A DNA stretch of 64,000 bases from JARRKU01 sp050288425 (GCA_050288425.1 JBNKDU010000136.1:1-64000), one strand, 5' to 3'; positions 8,613 to 18,068 are shown, numbered from the stretch's first letter. Notes: generated by a model not told the origin, from the letters alone. Program-made: numbers and translations.

Positions 8613-9617
8613 TTGAAATTTCCTTACTTTACCGGATCGCGCACTGCGCCTGTCGAGGACAATCAGATCCCCGTGCTGGACCGGGCGGTGCAGACCAATC
8701 CCGAAAATTACGATACCGATCCCTTCCTGGCCGACGCGGTGAACACCGCCTTGCTGATCAACCAGCCCCTGCTGCTCACCGGCGATCCCGGCACGGGCAA
8801 GACCCAGCTGGCCTACCGCGTGGCCTGGGAACTCAATTACGACCCCCCGCTCAAATTCGAAACCAAGTCCAACACCAAGTCCCAGGACCTGTTTTACTAC
8901 TACCACTCCCTGGCCCGTTTCCACGATGCGCAGTTCAAGCGCGACAAGGGCGACGCCAGCTATATCACCTACAATGCCCTGGGGTTGGCGATCCTGCGCG
9001 GCAATCCCCACGAACGGTATCGACACCTGTTGCCCCAGGGCCTGACGTTGGGCGAACCCAGGCGCTCCGTGGTTCTGATCGACGAAATCGACAAGGCCCC
9101 CCGGGACTTTCCCAACGACATTCTCAACGAAATCGAAAACATGTATTTTCGTATCCCCGAATTGGACAACGCCGAAGTCCGCGCGGACCCGGCCTTCACG
9201 CCCGTCGTCATCATCACCAGCAATTCGGAAAAAGACCTGCCCGATACCTTCATGCGGCGCTGCGTCTTCTACCATATCGAATTTCCCACCGAAGAACGCA
9301 TGCGCCGGATCGTTGAAAACCGGCTGCGGGACATCCCCAAGGAGTACGACCCCGATCGCATCCGCAGCTTCCTCAACGATGCGGTGGATCTGTTTTTCGA
9401 GATCCGGGACCCGCGCCACGGCATCCGCAAGATGCCCGCCACGGCGGAACTGCTGGCCTGGCTGCTGGCCCTGAACAACGTATCTCCCCACGCCAACCCC
9501 CTGCGGGACGATCCGGACAACGCCCTTCGCACGGTGGGCACCCTGATGAAGAACAAGGACGACCTGAACGCCGCCAAGGGAGTACTGAGTGCATGGCAGT
9601 CGCGCCGGAAGCCATAA
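8613..9617 (+). CDS. MoxR-family AAA+ ATPase
   Basis: A 334-residue AAA+ ATPase of the MoxR group, whose members act as chaperone-like remodelers together with vWA-domain partners. Walker A is GDPGTGKTQ (residues ~57-65), Walker B is VVLIDEIDKA, sensor 1 is IITSNSEKD, and an arginine-finger-like RRC follows; all look intact. The start is a TTG at 8613 with a strong AAGGAGG 5 nt upstream; no nearby ATG gives a better start. The last 25 nt overlap the start of the vWA-symporter gene. Its position between an iSTAND protease and a vWA protein matches the ternary MoxR-vWA-effector conflict systems described by Aravind and colleagues, but this exact set of partners is not one I recognise. Confidence 0.85.
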   Translation: MKFPYFTGSRTAPVEDNQIPVLDRAVQTNPENYDTDPFLADAVNTALLINQPLLLTGDPGTGKTQLAYRVAWELNYDPPLKFETKSNTKSQDLFYYYHSLARFHDAQFKRDKGDASYITYNALGLAILRGNPHERYRHLLPQGLTLGEPRRSVVLIDEIDKAPRDFPNDILNEIENMYFRIPELDNAEVRADPAFTPVVIITSNSEKDLPDTFMRRCVFYHIEFPTEERMRRIVENRLRDIPKEYDPDRIRSFLNDAVDLFFEIRDPRHGIRKMPATAELLAWLLALNNVSPHANPLRDDPDNALRTVGTLMKNKDDLNAAKGVLSAWQSRRKP

Positions 9618-12600
9618 ACCTGCCGGATCGTTTTCTTCCGCAACTGCTTTCCTTCCTGGAAGGCCTGCGCGTGTCTGGCTACCGCATCGGCACCGGCGAA
9701 TTCATCAAGGTCCGGACCCTGTTTTCCTTGATGCTGCGGCGCGGGATCCTGCCGGCCGATCTGCGGCGGCTCAAGACCCATATCGGAGCCATCGTCTGCT
9801 CCACGGCCGCCGAACAGCGGGATTTCGAGACGCGTTTCCACGATTGGTTCCACCGCTTCGAATCTCCTCCGGAAACGGAAGAACAGGAGGTTGCCGAGCC
9901 AACGGCGCCCGAGGTCCCCGCAGTTGCCAAGTTCCGCCGGCAGCGCCGGCAGAACCGGATTCTTCTGGTGGTGGCACTGCTGGTATCCCTGGGCCTGGCA
10001 ATCTACTATCTCGGAGGATGGATGGGATCTCCTTTCACCGCCCAGCCTCCCCCCGCCACCGGGAAAACGGACACGCAATCCGAGGCGGGGCCGGCGGTCC
10101 AGGTTCCCGGAGCCAACGGGTCCATGAAGATCTGGGCTCCGGTCCTGATCCTGGCGCCGTTCCTCTTGTGGTTGATCATCCGTGCCTGGCGGTGGCGACG
10201 ATTTCTGGCGAGGCAGACATTCCGCGGGGCCATCGAAATCCGGCGACTCTTCGTCGAAAAGCCGAAGGCCCGGCGGTTTTTCGCTCCGGATCTCATCCGC
10301 CGATTGCGCTCCCTGCGCGCCCACGTGGCAGTGGAATCGGACGAGATCGATCCTTCGGCCACGGTTGTCGCATCCACCGAAATGGGCGGCTTCTACACCC
10401 CGATCATGGGGGTCCGCAGGCTATCGCCCGAATATCTGCTGCTGATCGACCGCAAGACCCGCAGCGACCACCAGGCCAGGTTGTTCGATGCCCTGACCGA
10501 TTGCCTGAAAGAGGCCGACATTTACTTCCATCGCTACTACTTCGACGCCGACCCCCGCAGCTGCCTGGGCGGAGACGGCGACCCGACCGGCCCGGTCAGC
10601 CTCCGGAAACTGGCGGCCCGCTATCAGCACCACCGGTTGATCCTGCTCACCGACGGGGCCGGCCTGATCGAACCGCTCTCCGATCGCGCCTGGCATTGGT
10701 GCAGCCAGTTTCATCCCTGGGATCAACGGATCATCCTCACCCCCACCTCCCGGGAAGGATGGGGCCCCTGGGAGGATTCCCTGCGCCGGAACGGATTCCA
10801 ACTCCTGCCGGCGGACGACCAGGGCCTGCGGCGGCTGGCGACGCTTTTCCTCCCCGACAAAATCAGCCAGGAGGACGACCACACGCCGGCAGAACCCCTG
10901 CCGGAATCGCTGGTCGCCGAACCCGACCTTTGGCACGACAGCATGCCGCCGGATCCCGAAGTACTCCACGAAATGCTTTCGGACTTGCGTTGGTACCTGC
11001 GCCCCGCGGGGTATTTGTGGCTCTGCGCCTGCGCGGTCTATCCCAAATTGGACTGGCACCTGACCCTGTTTCTGGGGCACAACCTGACCGACGCGGAAGG
11101 CAGCGACCTGTTCAGTCGCACCACCCTGGCCGCACTGGCCCAATTGCCCTGGTTCCGGCAGGGCTCCCTGCCGGATTGGCTGCGCGAAATCCTCATCGGC
11201 GACCTGCCCAAGGAGACTGAATCCAGGACCCGGCGTCTGTTGCACGATCTCCTGATCTCGTCCCTGGAGCGCCCGCTGGAGAGCTTCGACCTGGCCTACG
11301 CGGTGAAGAAGCGGGACCGGGACTTCCGGTACGCCAGGAAGATCTGGAGCGCCATGCGACGCCGGTCCGAAAAGTCCAGCCCGGTCCACGACCAGATCTT
11401 CGTCACCTTCATGGAGAACCCGTTGGCCGTGAGCATTCCCAGGGCGCTGCACCGTGCTTTCGCCGCTCCGGGGTACGTACTGGATCTGCTGCATCGGCTG
11501 CGGGGGCGTCTGCTTGCGCGGCCACCGCTCCAATTGCCCAAGGTTCGTCCAAAACCCCGTCCGCGGACGCCCGCGGCGGACGGAACGATCTGGAAACAGG
11601 CGACGGGTTTCGGTAGCGGACTGGCTGCGATCTTCGCCTTCGGCTATTGGGGCGGCGGGTCGAACATAAGTGCCACCGGCTGGGTATATCTTCTGTTGGG
11701 ACTCTATATCATCTATTGTTTCCTTCAGGGCGAATGGCAGGCGCGCAGAATCGTGACCAGTGCGGACTTCATGCTGGGCAGGGGAGCGACGCCCATGGTG
11801 ACAATGGCCCTTGCGGGTACGGCCATCTGCTTCTCCGGCTGGAGCACCATCGGACATCCCGGCCTGGTATGGCGCGACGGACTGCCCTACGGGTTTGCCG
11901 CCTTCATGGCCATCACCGTCGCCCTCACCGGAACTCTCTTCGGCAAACGGCTGTGGCTGCTTTCCAGGCGCTACGGGTTCGTCACCCCGTCGGAGATGTT
12001 CGTCTACTACTACCAAAACCCGTCCATCCGCTGGCTGGCGAACCTGACTTCCCTGCTCTACGCCGTCTTCTATGCGGCCGTACAATTGATGGCCGCGGCG
12101 GCCCTGTTCCATCTGATCGGCGGCGTGCCGGTGAACTCCGGCGCAATCTTCCTGACGTTCCTGCTCTGGATCTATACATGCCGCGGCGGATATCCGGCGG
12201 TACTGCGAATCGGATCGGTGCAGATGCTGCTCACATGGGGGGCGATTTTCGTCCTCGGTTATGTCGCCTTGGTGGTGATCGGGCCATGGCGGGAATTCAT
12301 GGACGCGGCGAATCAGCTCACCGCGCAATACCTGGAAGTCCCCCGAATCGTGAATTTCGGCCTGGGGGCGGCCAGGGGTGAAACGGCCTGGACATCCACA
12401 ATGATCCTCACTTACCTCTTCGCCCTGATGGGCGTCCAGGCTTCTCCGGCCTTCACCATGTACTTCTTCTCCATGAAATCGCCCCGCTCGCTGACCTGGC
12501 AGCAGTTGTTCTGCTCCGCCATCCTGATGGGGGCGGCCTTGTTTTTCTTCACCAATTTTCAAGGGCTGGGGGCGAAAATCATGGAATTGCGCGGGGATGT

Positions 12601-13462
12601 TACTTTCGCGTCGCTGAACAGTTCCAATGTCGTGCCGACACTCATGCAGTATCTCCTCGCCCCTTCGTCCCTGGGGCTGATCTTCATCGGGCATATCTGC
12701 GCCACGCAATCCACGGCGGCCGCCCATGTGGTCTCCGGAAGTTCGATGCTGGTGCGCGATTTCTACTGGCGGGGCTTCAGGAATCGAGCCGCCGGCGAAC
12801 GGGAGCAGATCTGGATCACGAGACTGGCCATCACCGTCACCCTGATCCTCAGCCTCACCGTAGGGATAACTTCAAATAGGCTGATGATCATACTGGGCGC
12901 CCTGGCCACTTCATTCGGCCTGCTGATGTACATTCCGCTGCTGGGGGTGGTCTGGGGATTCCGCATCAGCGGCCGGGGCGTGATTCGGGGGATGCTCGCG
13001 GGGATGCTGGCCACTTTTCTAACCTACTACGTTTGGAAATACCCCTTGTCCATGCATTGCGCCTTCTGGGGTTTGTCGACTGGATTTATCGTAACCTGGC
13101 TGGTGAGCAAGTTTGGTCGTAGAGAATCCTTGACTGCTCATCAGGCGGAAGTCCGGCTTTGGCTGGAATCGATGGATATACCCAGTAAATCCGCCGGCAG
13201 GTGGCGCGCCGGTATGAAGTGGATCGTTCCCGCATGGTTTTTCTTTGCCGTGGGCCCGGGGTGCATTCTGGGCAACCGGGCCTTCAGCGTTCTGGGTCTT
13301 CCGCCACTCTGGTCGTGGCAGGTGGCCTGGTGGCTGGTGGGCGTCCTGATGATCTACGCCATCTGCATCAAGGCGGAAATGACCACCTGGTCCGGCGATC
13401 CCGAAGAAATCGCAACCGTGGATCCGGACCGCATGGAGAAAATCTTCGTCAAGGAAGCATGA
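9593..13462 (+). CDS. vWA-like protein fused to a sodium:solute symporter (SSS) domain
   Basis: A 1289-residue protein. Residues 1-90 resemble the N-terminus of CoxE-type vWA proteins (LPQLLSFLEGLR, then a long helix). Two membrane segments follow (~122-143 and ~178-196). Residues ~275-400 are vWA-like: LLLIDRKTR where MIDAS DxSxS would be (first Asp kept, both Ser lost) and LILLTDGAG later. A helical region runs to ~650. Residues ~665-1265 form a full SSS (SLC5-like) transporter with many hydrophobic helices and the family motif STAAAHVVSGSSMLVRDFYW near residue 1039, which retains the Ser/Thr expected at the Na+ site. The reading frame is open throughout, with no homopolymer at the junction. 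It overlaps the MoxR gene by 25 nt, with AAGGGAG upstream of its ATG. The transporter may be the effector or the sensor of the system; the substrate is unknown. Confidence 0.82.
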   Translation: MAVAPEAINLPDRFLPQLLSFLEGLRVSGYRIGTGEFIKVRTLFSLMLRRGILPADLRRLKTHIGAIVCSTAAEQRDFETRFHDWFHRFESPPETEEQEVAEPTAPEVPAVAKFRRQRRQNRILLVVALLVSLGLAIYYLGGWMGSPFTAQPPPATGKTDTQSEAGPAVQVPGANGSMKIWAPVLILAPFLLWLIIRAWRWRRFLARQTFRGAIEIRRLFVEKPKARRFFAPDLIRRLRSLRAHVAVESDEIDPSATVVASTEMGGFYTPIMGVRRLSPEYLLLIDRKTRSDHQARLFDALTDCLKEADIYFHRYYFDADPRSCLGGDGDPTGPVSLRKLAARYQHHRLILLTDGAGLIEPLSDRAWHWCSQFHPWDQRIILTPTSREGWGPWEDSLRRNGFQLLPADDQGLRRLATLFLPDKISQEDDHTPAEPLPESLVAEPDLWHDSMPPDPEVLHEMLSDLRWYLRPAGYLWLCACAVYPKLDWHLTLFLGHNLTDAEGSDLFSRTTLAALAQLPWFRQGSLPDWLREILIGDLPKETESRTRRLLHDLLISSLERPLESFDLAYAVKKRDRDFRYARKIWSAMRRRSEKSSPVHDQIFVTFMENPLAVSIPRALHRAFAAPGYVLDLLHRLRGRLLARPPLQLPKVRPKPRPRTPAADGTIWKQATGFGSGLAAIFAFGYWGGGSNISATGWVYLLLGLYIIYCFLQGEWQARRIVTSADFMLGRGATPMVTMALAGTAICFSGWSTIGHPGLVWRDGLPYGFAAFMAITVALTGTLFGKRLWLLSRRYGFVTPSEMFVYYYQNPSIRWLANLTSLLYAVFYAAVQLMAAAALFHLIGGVPVNSGAIFLTFLLWIYTCRGGYPAVLRIGSVQMLLTWGAIFVLGYVALVVIGPWREFMDAANQLTAQYLEVPRIVNFGLGAARGETAWTSTMILTYLFALMGVQASPAFTMYFFSMKSPRSLTWQQLFCSAILMGAALFFFTNFQGLGAKIMELRGDVTFASLNSSNVVPTLMQYLLAPSSLGLIFIGHICATQSTAAAHVVSGSSMLVRDFYWRGFRNRAAGEREQIWITRLAITVTLILSLTVGITSNRLMIILGALATSFGLLMYIPLLGVVWGFRISGRGVIRGMLAGMLATFLTYYVWKYPLSMHCAFWGLSTGFIVTWLVSKFGRRESLTAHQAEVRLWLESMDIPSKSAGRWRAGMKWIVPAWFFFAVGPGCILGNRAFSVLGLPPLWSWQVAWWLVGVLMIYAICIKAEMTTWSGDPEEIATVDPDRMEKIFVKEA

Positions 13463-13503
13463 CGCCAAATAGGTTGGGGGCCTGCCCTGTGCCTGCGGCA
13501 GGG

Positions 13504-14319
13504 TCACCCCAGGGCGACATCGAGAATCATCATGATGGAGAAGCCGACCATGGTCGTCATGGTCACCGTATCGATGTTTTCACTCTTTCTCTGGGATTCG
13601 GGGATCAATTCCTCCGTGACGACGAAGATCATCGCCCCGGCCGCAAAGCAGAGCGCATAGGGCAGGACATTCTGCATCTTGAGCACGAACATGGCTCCGA
13701 TCACACCCGCCATGGGTTCCACCATGCCGGAGGCCTGGCCCATGAAGAAGCTCTTTCCCTTGGACAATCCTTCTCTTCGCAACGGCATGGATACCGCGGT
13801 GCCTTCGGGAAAATTCTGGATGCCGATGCCGATGGCCAGCGCGATGGCGCCGCCGATGGTCGCCGATGGAAGGTTGGCGGCCACGGCGCCAAAGGCGACC
13901 CCCACGGCAAGGCCCTCGGGGATGTTGTGCAGGGTGATGGCAAGCACGAGCAGGGTGCTGCGTTGCCACGAAGTCTTGATTCCTTCGCTCTTGTCGATAC
14001 TCAACCCCGGGTGAAGATGCGGCAGGACTTTATCGGTAAGCCGCATGAAAATTCCGCCCGCCATAAACCCGATGACCGCCGTCAACCATGCGACCTGCCC
14101 CAATTGATCGGCCATCTCGATACCCGGCGCGAGCAGGGACCAGAAACTCGCCGCGATCATCACCCCGGCGGCGAATCCAAGCAGCGAGTCCATAAGCTTC
14201 TGATTGACGGCACTGGTCACAAAGACCAACGCCGCACCGGCGGCCGTCACCCCCCACGTAAACAGCGTCGCCATAAGCGCCTGAACAACGGGATGAAACT
14301 GAAGTATAAAATCGGCCAT
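13504..14319 (-). CDS. ZIP-family metal transporter (GufA-like)
   Basis: A 271-residue polytopic inner-membrane protein of the ZIP family, which moves divalent metal ions such as Zn2+ into the cytoplasm. The two metal-site helices are clear: HNIPEGLAVGVAFG and QNFPEGTAVSMPL. A short His-containing loop (LPHLHPG) lies between helices 3 and 4. The size matches GufA-type members. I chose the ATG at 14319, with AGAAGA before it; a TTG at 14334 would add five residues. It converges on the vWA-symporter gene; between them only a weak GC hairpin (near 13480-13495) is visible. Metal specificity cannot be read from the sequence. Confidence 0.88.
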   Translation of the reverse strand: MADFILQFHPVVQALMATLFTWGVTAAGAALVFVTSAVNQKLMDSLLGFAAGVMIAASFWSLLAPGIEMADQLGQVAWLTAVIGFMAGGIFMRLTDKVLPHLHPGLSIDKSEGIKTSWQRSTLLVLAITLHNIPEGLAVGVAFGAVAANLPSATIGGAIALAIGIGIQNFPEGTAVSMPLRREGLSKGKSFFMGQASGMVEPMAGVIGAMFVLKMQNVLPYALCFAAGAMIFVVTEELIPESQRKSENIDTVTMTTMVGFSIMMILDVALG

Positions 14320-14360
14320 ATAATCTTCTTTCAATCAAAAATGTCAAAAATGGGGACGGT

Positions 14361-14392
14361 CAAAAATGGGGACGTCCATGATTTTATGATTT
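14361..14392. repeat. REP element copy 1 (left flank of RAYT)
   Basis: Contains the block GGGGACGTCCATG followed by ATTTTATGATTT, the reverse complement of the form AAATCATAA..TCATGGACGTCCCC seen in the other three copies. A partial duplicate (CAAAAATGGGGACG) lies just to its left at about 14345-14358. The last two codons and the stop of the RAYT gene (AAA TCA TAA on the minus strand) lie inside this element. Orientation is opposite to copy 2, so the two bracket the transposase gene. Confidence 0.85.
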
Positions 14393-15397
14393 CCCCGCAA
14401 TCAATTCAAATTTATTTTGATTTGCCAATTTTTCACCCCTCATGGACAGACGGCTCACTCCGGATTGGCTCAAGGAGAGCCTGGCCGCGATTTCCACCGT
14501 GGTCATCTCAAGCATTCGATGCGCCCAGAAGCATAGCAGCGCCCGGGCCTTGACCGTTTGCGGAGATTTCCCGAAGGCCGTGACTTCATTCGGCTCCATG
14601 TCCAATACCTGGGCGACTCGTTGCACCGCGCGGTCGAAATCGTATCCCTGGGCGTCCAACGCATACTTTTGCTCGAGTTTTTCTTCCGCTGCTTTCAGCA
14701 CATTTTCCACGAAATCACTGTCGCCTAGTATTCGCTCATCTCCTTTGACCCGAATGCCGGCATTTCGGAACCTCTTCAACCCGGTCCATCCACCGGAGCT
14801 CCTCAACAATCCCCCCCCGGTAAGATCGGACCGGCTGCCCTGGTCGACCCCTTTGGCGACGAACGCACGATATCTTTTACGGGCCAGGCTTTTTTGATCT
14901 GCAAACAGGCCGTAAACATAATCGCTGTTTTGCCAGGCATGGTTCGTCTTATTCATCAGCACGCCGTGTCCGCACCAAGGGTGGCGATCCAGTTGTTTCA
15001 GATCCGCTACGATCCCCGCTCGCATAGGATTCAAATGGATGTAGCGCACCAGTTCCATCAGGTAAGGATCCTCCTGGCACAAATACGATTTGTAGCGGTT
15101 TTGGAAAAGCTGTCCGTGCCGCTTGTATTTGCGATTGAACCATCCCGCGTACCCGGTCAGAAGCCGTCCCATCAACGTCGAAATCGGTACATTCCCGGTC
15201 CTGAGCAACAAGTGAAAATGGTTGGGAAGAAGAGACCAGGCGAAACAACCGGTATGGGATTGGGGAATTAATTCGGAGAGCCGCCTTAAGAGGTTCTTGC
15301 GATCGGAATCGGACCTGAATATCTTCTTGCGCTCAATCCCGCGGACGATCACGTGATGCAAGGCACCCGGCGCGTCGATTCTGGCTTTTCTTGGCAT
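14384..15397 (-). CDS. REP-associated tyrosine transposase (RAYT, TnpA_REP type)
   Basis: A 337-residue single-strand DNA endonuclease of the Y1/IS200-like RAYT family, which is thought to generate and spread REP sequences. The N-terminal ~150 residues hold the catalytic fold: the HUH motif is seen as HFH within LLPNHFHLLL, and the HGQLFQNRYKSYLCQ segment carries the usual region with the catalytic tyrosine. The start MPRKARIDAPGALHHVIVRG is typical of the family. The C-terminal ~190 residues include a helix-turn-helix-like part (IAARLSLSQSGVSRL). The gene is flanked by inverted REPs at 14361-14392 and 15430-15463, and ends inside the left one. It looks intact. RAYTs are usually single-copy and domesticated rather than mobile as insertion sequences. 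Confidence 0.9.
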   Translation of the reverse strand: MPRKARIDAPGALHHVIVRGIERKKIFRSDSDRKNLLRRLSELIPQSHTGCFAWSLLPNHFHLLLRTGNVPISTLMGRLLTGYAGWFNRKYKRHGQLFQNRYKSYLCQEDPYLMELVRYIHLNPMRAGIVADLKQLDRHPWCGHGVLMNKTNHAWQNSDYVYGLFADQKSLARKRYRAFVAKGVDQGSRSDLTGGGLLRSSGGWTGLKRFRNAGIRVKGDERILGDSDFVENVLKAAEEKLEQKYALDAQGYDFDRAVQRVAQVLDMEPNEVTAFGKSPQTVKARALLCFWAHRMLEMTTVEIAARLSLSQSGVSRLSMRGEKLANQNKFELIAGKS

Positions 15398-15429
15398 GGT
15401 CCGATATTGGCAGATTCAATTTCCATTGT

Positions 15430-15463
15430 AAATCATAATTTCATGGACGTCCCCATAATTTTT
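15430..15463. repeat. REP element copy 2 (right flank of RAYT)
   Basis: Consists of AAATCATAATTTCATGGACG then TCCCCATAATTTTT. On the minus strand the element reads ATGGGGACGTCCATGAAATTATGA and so encodes the last residues (MGTSMKL) and the TGA stop of the antiporter gene. Inverted relative to copy 1 across the RAYT gene. Confidence 0.85.
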
Positions 15464-17946
15464 ACGGAGAGATGGCGGAGTGACGCCGCGTTCCTCGCCT
15501 TGAGCCACCTTTCATGAAAACGGGAGCTTTGTACTGCCCTCGCGACGGCCGACAGGGCAAAGAGATGAAAATCGCGCTGATCCCTTGTTCCCGCCAGGAC
15601 ATAGACCGTACTTACCCGGGGAGCCAGTTCAGAGAAATAGATCCCCTCCCTGCAGCGCGCCAGAAGAATGTGAAATGTATTGCGGCCGTCGATGATAATA
15701 TGGGGGATCGCCAGATCGGGCCGCAAGGCAGTGGAGCTCTCCTTCTCCCTTTCCATCAGCAGTTGGTAAAGTGCGTCGCCGGAAACGTCCACATGGGGCG
15801 CCAGGGCCTGGGCGGCCTGATCAAAGAATCGATCATAGGTGATGGCGGATTGCAGGTCCAATACAGTGCTTTCTTTGATGAGCCTCTCGAACCGCGACCT
15901 CCGATTGTGGTTTCTCGTTTGGATGATCTTGTCGACTTCGCGCTCCATGGTCTGGGAGACCATCTGACTGGAAGCGGCGCGGCTCACCATTTCCGCCAGC
16001 GCCAACCGGCGGTTTTCGCCGAACGACAGCATCATCTGCTCCAGGCTGGTTCGCGATCCTACGACGGTGAGCCAGTCTCCGACGCGCAACCGGGCAAAGG
16101 CGACGGAAACCATCATTTGCCCTTCTCTGCGGATGGACAGGATGTGCAGGTCCAGGGGAAGGTGCAAATCGCGGATGGCCAGCCCCTGCAGGTCGGCATT
16201 GCGCAACTCGAACTCGATTATCTCCCGGCCCTGTTCCATTCCAAGCAACAACCGGGCAGCCGACGGGGAGCGTACGAACTGGTCCAAGAGATTGACCATG
16301 GCGGTGCGGGGTTCGACAACCAAAGCCCCCAATTCGTGAAACCGTTTAAAATAGGCGCGCTGGTTCAAGCGAACGATCATATTGCGGGTTCCGAAATTTT
16401 CAGATACCCGTTCACAAATTTCATAGTTCTCCTCGTCGGACAGCATGGCAACAATGGAATCGGCCTGGCCGATTCCCAGCCTGGAAAGCGTCGGCATGCC
16501 CAAGTCCGATATGGAATGTATTTCGATATCCGCATCGGGGATCATTTTACGGGCATACTGCTCCTGGGTCGTGGCGATCTTTACTTCCCAATTGTTGGAC
16601 TGCAGAAGCCTCGCCAGGGCCAGCGACTCTCCTTCCAGACCGAAGATGATGGCATCCCGGACATCTTCGCCGGCAGAGCCCCCGGTCATCGGACGTGCCT
16701 CCTTCGCCAGCACCAGCGCCCATTTGAATAGCGGCGGACCCGCGATCTGGTTCAATACGATGACGGCGATCATGATCGTCGCGAACGCCGCGCCCCATTG
16801 GGGAAACTCCACGCTAACTTCCCTGGCCAGCCCCAGGCCGACACCGGCCTGGGTGATGTAGCACATCCAGGCGATCTTATTGTTCTTCATCGGTTCGCCG
16901 GCGGCGAGACCCCCGGAAAATGCTCCGATATAAATGGCCACCACCCGGGCGCCGAAAAGGGCCAGTGCCACGGCCCAGTACCTGCTCAACACATCCAGCC
17001 GCATGGACATACCGGTCAAGGTGAAAAACGCGACGTAGACTACCGGGCCGATATCGTGCAGCACCTTCACCAATTCGGTGCGATAGGCGCCGATGTTGGC
17101 GGCCAGGATTCCTGCCGACATACAGATAAGCATGGGTTCCAGGCGGATTTCGAATGTCGCGTGCGCCTGTGTGAAATGCAGCAAGGCTTCGGAGAGAACG
17201 AAAACTCCGTATCCCGATGCGAGGATGAAAAGCGTTTTCGGGCCTCGATTCCAATAGCGGGAGAGAATCATGCGTAAAATCATGCTGAGCAGGTAGCCCA
17301 GCGCCACGGAAAACGACAGCTCGACCAGAAGAATCGTGACGAAACCGATATCAAACCGCTGATCGGCCAAAATCGTTCCGGCAATGGAGACGCAAATGCT
17401 GAACAATGTGATGACGATTACATCCATGATCACCGTCACGCCCAAAGCGGTTTTGGTGAACGGGCCCTTTGCCCGCAGTTCATTGACCACCGCAATGGCC
17501 GAAGAAGGCGAGCGTGCCACCATGATGGATCCGGCGATAATCGCCACCGCAGCCCGATGGGCGGCCGGCATTGATCTGGCAAAGGGAATGATACCGGACA
17601 ATAAATAAAAGGCGAAACTGCCCAAACCAAATGCGCACGCAGCCAATGCGATGGTCGTATAACGAATGACTGTCAACCGACTTTTCATCTGCCGTACAAC
17701 CAGTTCGCTGCCGGCTGCAAAGGCGATATAGCCGAGGGCCAGTTCGTCCACAAAGCGCAGCTTGTCGATTTGTTCCGGTGAGACGATTTTCAGTAAGTAG
17801 GGGCCGACGGCAATTCCGGTCAACAGGAAACCGGTGATCAACGGCATCTTCAACCGCGCAAAAAAGGATCCGATTTGCCTGGATGCCAGGGCGACAATCA
17901 TAAATACGGCCAAAACAGGCAAAATTGTCAGCGGGGGATCCACCAT
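15433..17946 (-). CDS. CPA2 cation:proton antiporter with RCK and PTS EIIA-like domains
   Basis: An inner-membrane monovalent cation/H+ antiporter of 837 residues. Residues 1-400 have about 12 membrane helices of the Na+/H+ exchanger fold. About 425-545 is a TrkA-N (RCK) domain, though the usual glycine-rich nucleotide loop is loose (FGLEGESLALARLL). About 555-640 is a TrkA-C domain (LAIRDLHLPLDLHIL). About 690-830 resembles PTS EIIA of the Ntr/mannitol type, with RPDLAIPHIII containing a His where the phosphorylated His is expected. This links transport to nucleotide binding and perhaps to PTS-Ntr phosphorylation. The ATG at 17946 has AGGAAG 5 nt upstream; a GTG six bases earlier is the alternative. 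The final seven residues and stop come from REP copy 2, so the original C-terminus was probably altered by the repeat. Confidence 0.85.
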   Translation of the reverse strand: MVDPPLTILPVLAVFMIVALASRQIGSFFARLKMPLITGFLLTGIAVGPYLLKIVSPEQIDKLRFVDELALGYIAFAAGSELVVRQMKSRLTVIRYTTIALAACAFGLGSFAFYLLSGIIPFARSMPAAHRAAVAIIAGSIMVARSPSSAIAVVNELRAKGPFTKTALGVTVIMDVIVITLFSICVSIAGTILADQRFDIGFVTILLVELSFSVALGYLLSMILRMILSRYWNRGPKTLFILASGYGVFVLSEALLHFTQAHATFEIRLEPMLICMSAGILAANIGAYRTELVKVLHDIGPVVYVAFFTLTGMSMRLDVLSRYWAVALALFGARVVAIYIGAFSGGLAAGEPMKNNKIAWMCYITQAGVGLGLAREVSVEFPQWGAAFATIMIAVIVLNQIAGPPLFKWALVLAKEARPMTGGSAGEDVRDAIIFGLEGESLALARLLQSNNWEVKIATTQEQYARKMIPDADIEIHSISDLGMPTLSRLGIGQADSIVAMLSDEENYEICERVSENFGTRNMIVRLNQRAYFKRFHELGALVVEPRTAMVNLLDQFVRSPSAARLLLGMEQGREIIEFELRNADLQGLAIRDLHLPLDLHILSIRREGQMMVSVAFARLRVGDWLTVVGSRTSLEQMMLSFGENRRLALAEMVSRAASSQMVSQTMEREVDKIIQTRNHNRRSRFERLIKESTVLDLQSAITYDRFFDQAAQALAPHVDVSGDALYQLLMEREKESSTALRPDLAIPHIIIDGRNTFHILLARCREGIYFSELAPRVSTVYVLAGTRDQRDFHLFALSAVARAVQSSRFHERWLKARNAASLRHLSVKIMGTSMKL

Positions 17947-18068
17947 ATCCACTTCCTGAATGGGTGGTTCGGATTATTGGGATGGATTGTAATCACATCC
18001 CTCAATTGAAATTCTATTCCGGCTTTTCTAAATATGAGATGACAATACTTGGATTTTATTATCGAGGC

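Noticed and set aside
10421..12727. A 768-codon minus-strand open frame opposite the vWA-symporter gene.
   Set aside because: It lacks any hydrophobic or domain pattern, whereas the plus-strand frame encodes a recognisable transporter. It is a shadow of the coding frame.
13463..13503. Bidirectional terminator between the vWA-symporter gene and the ZIP gene.
   Set aside because: The stem (CCTGCC/GGCAGG) is only about 6 bp and there is no T-run, so it is too weak to list as a terminator.
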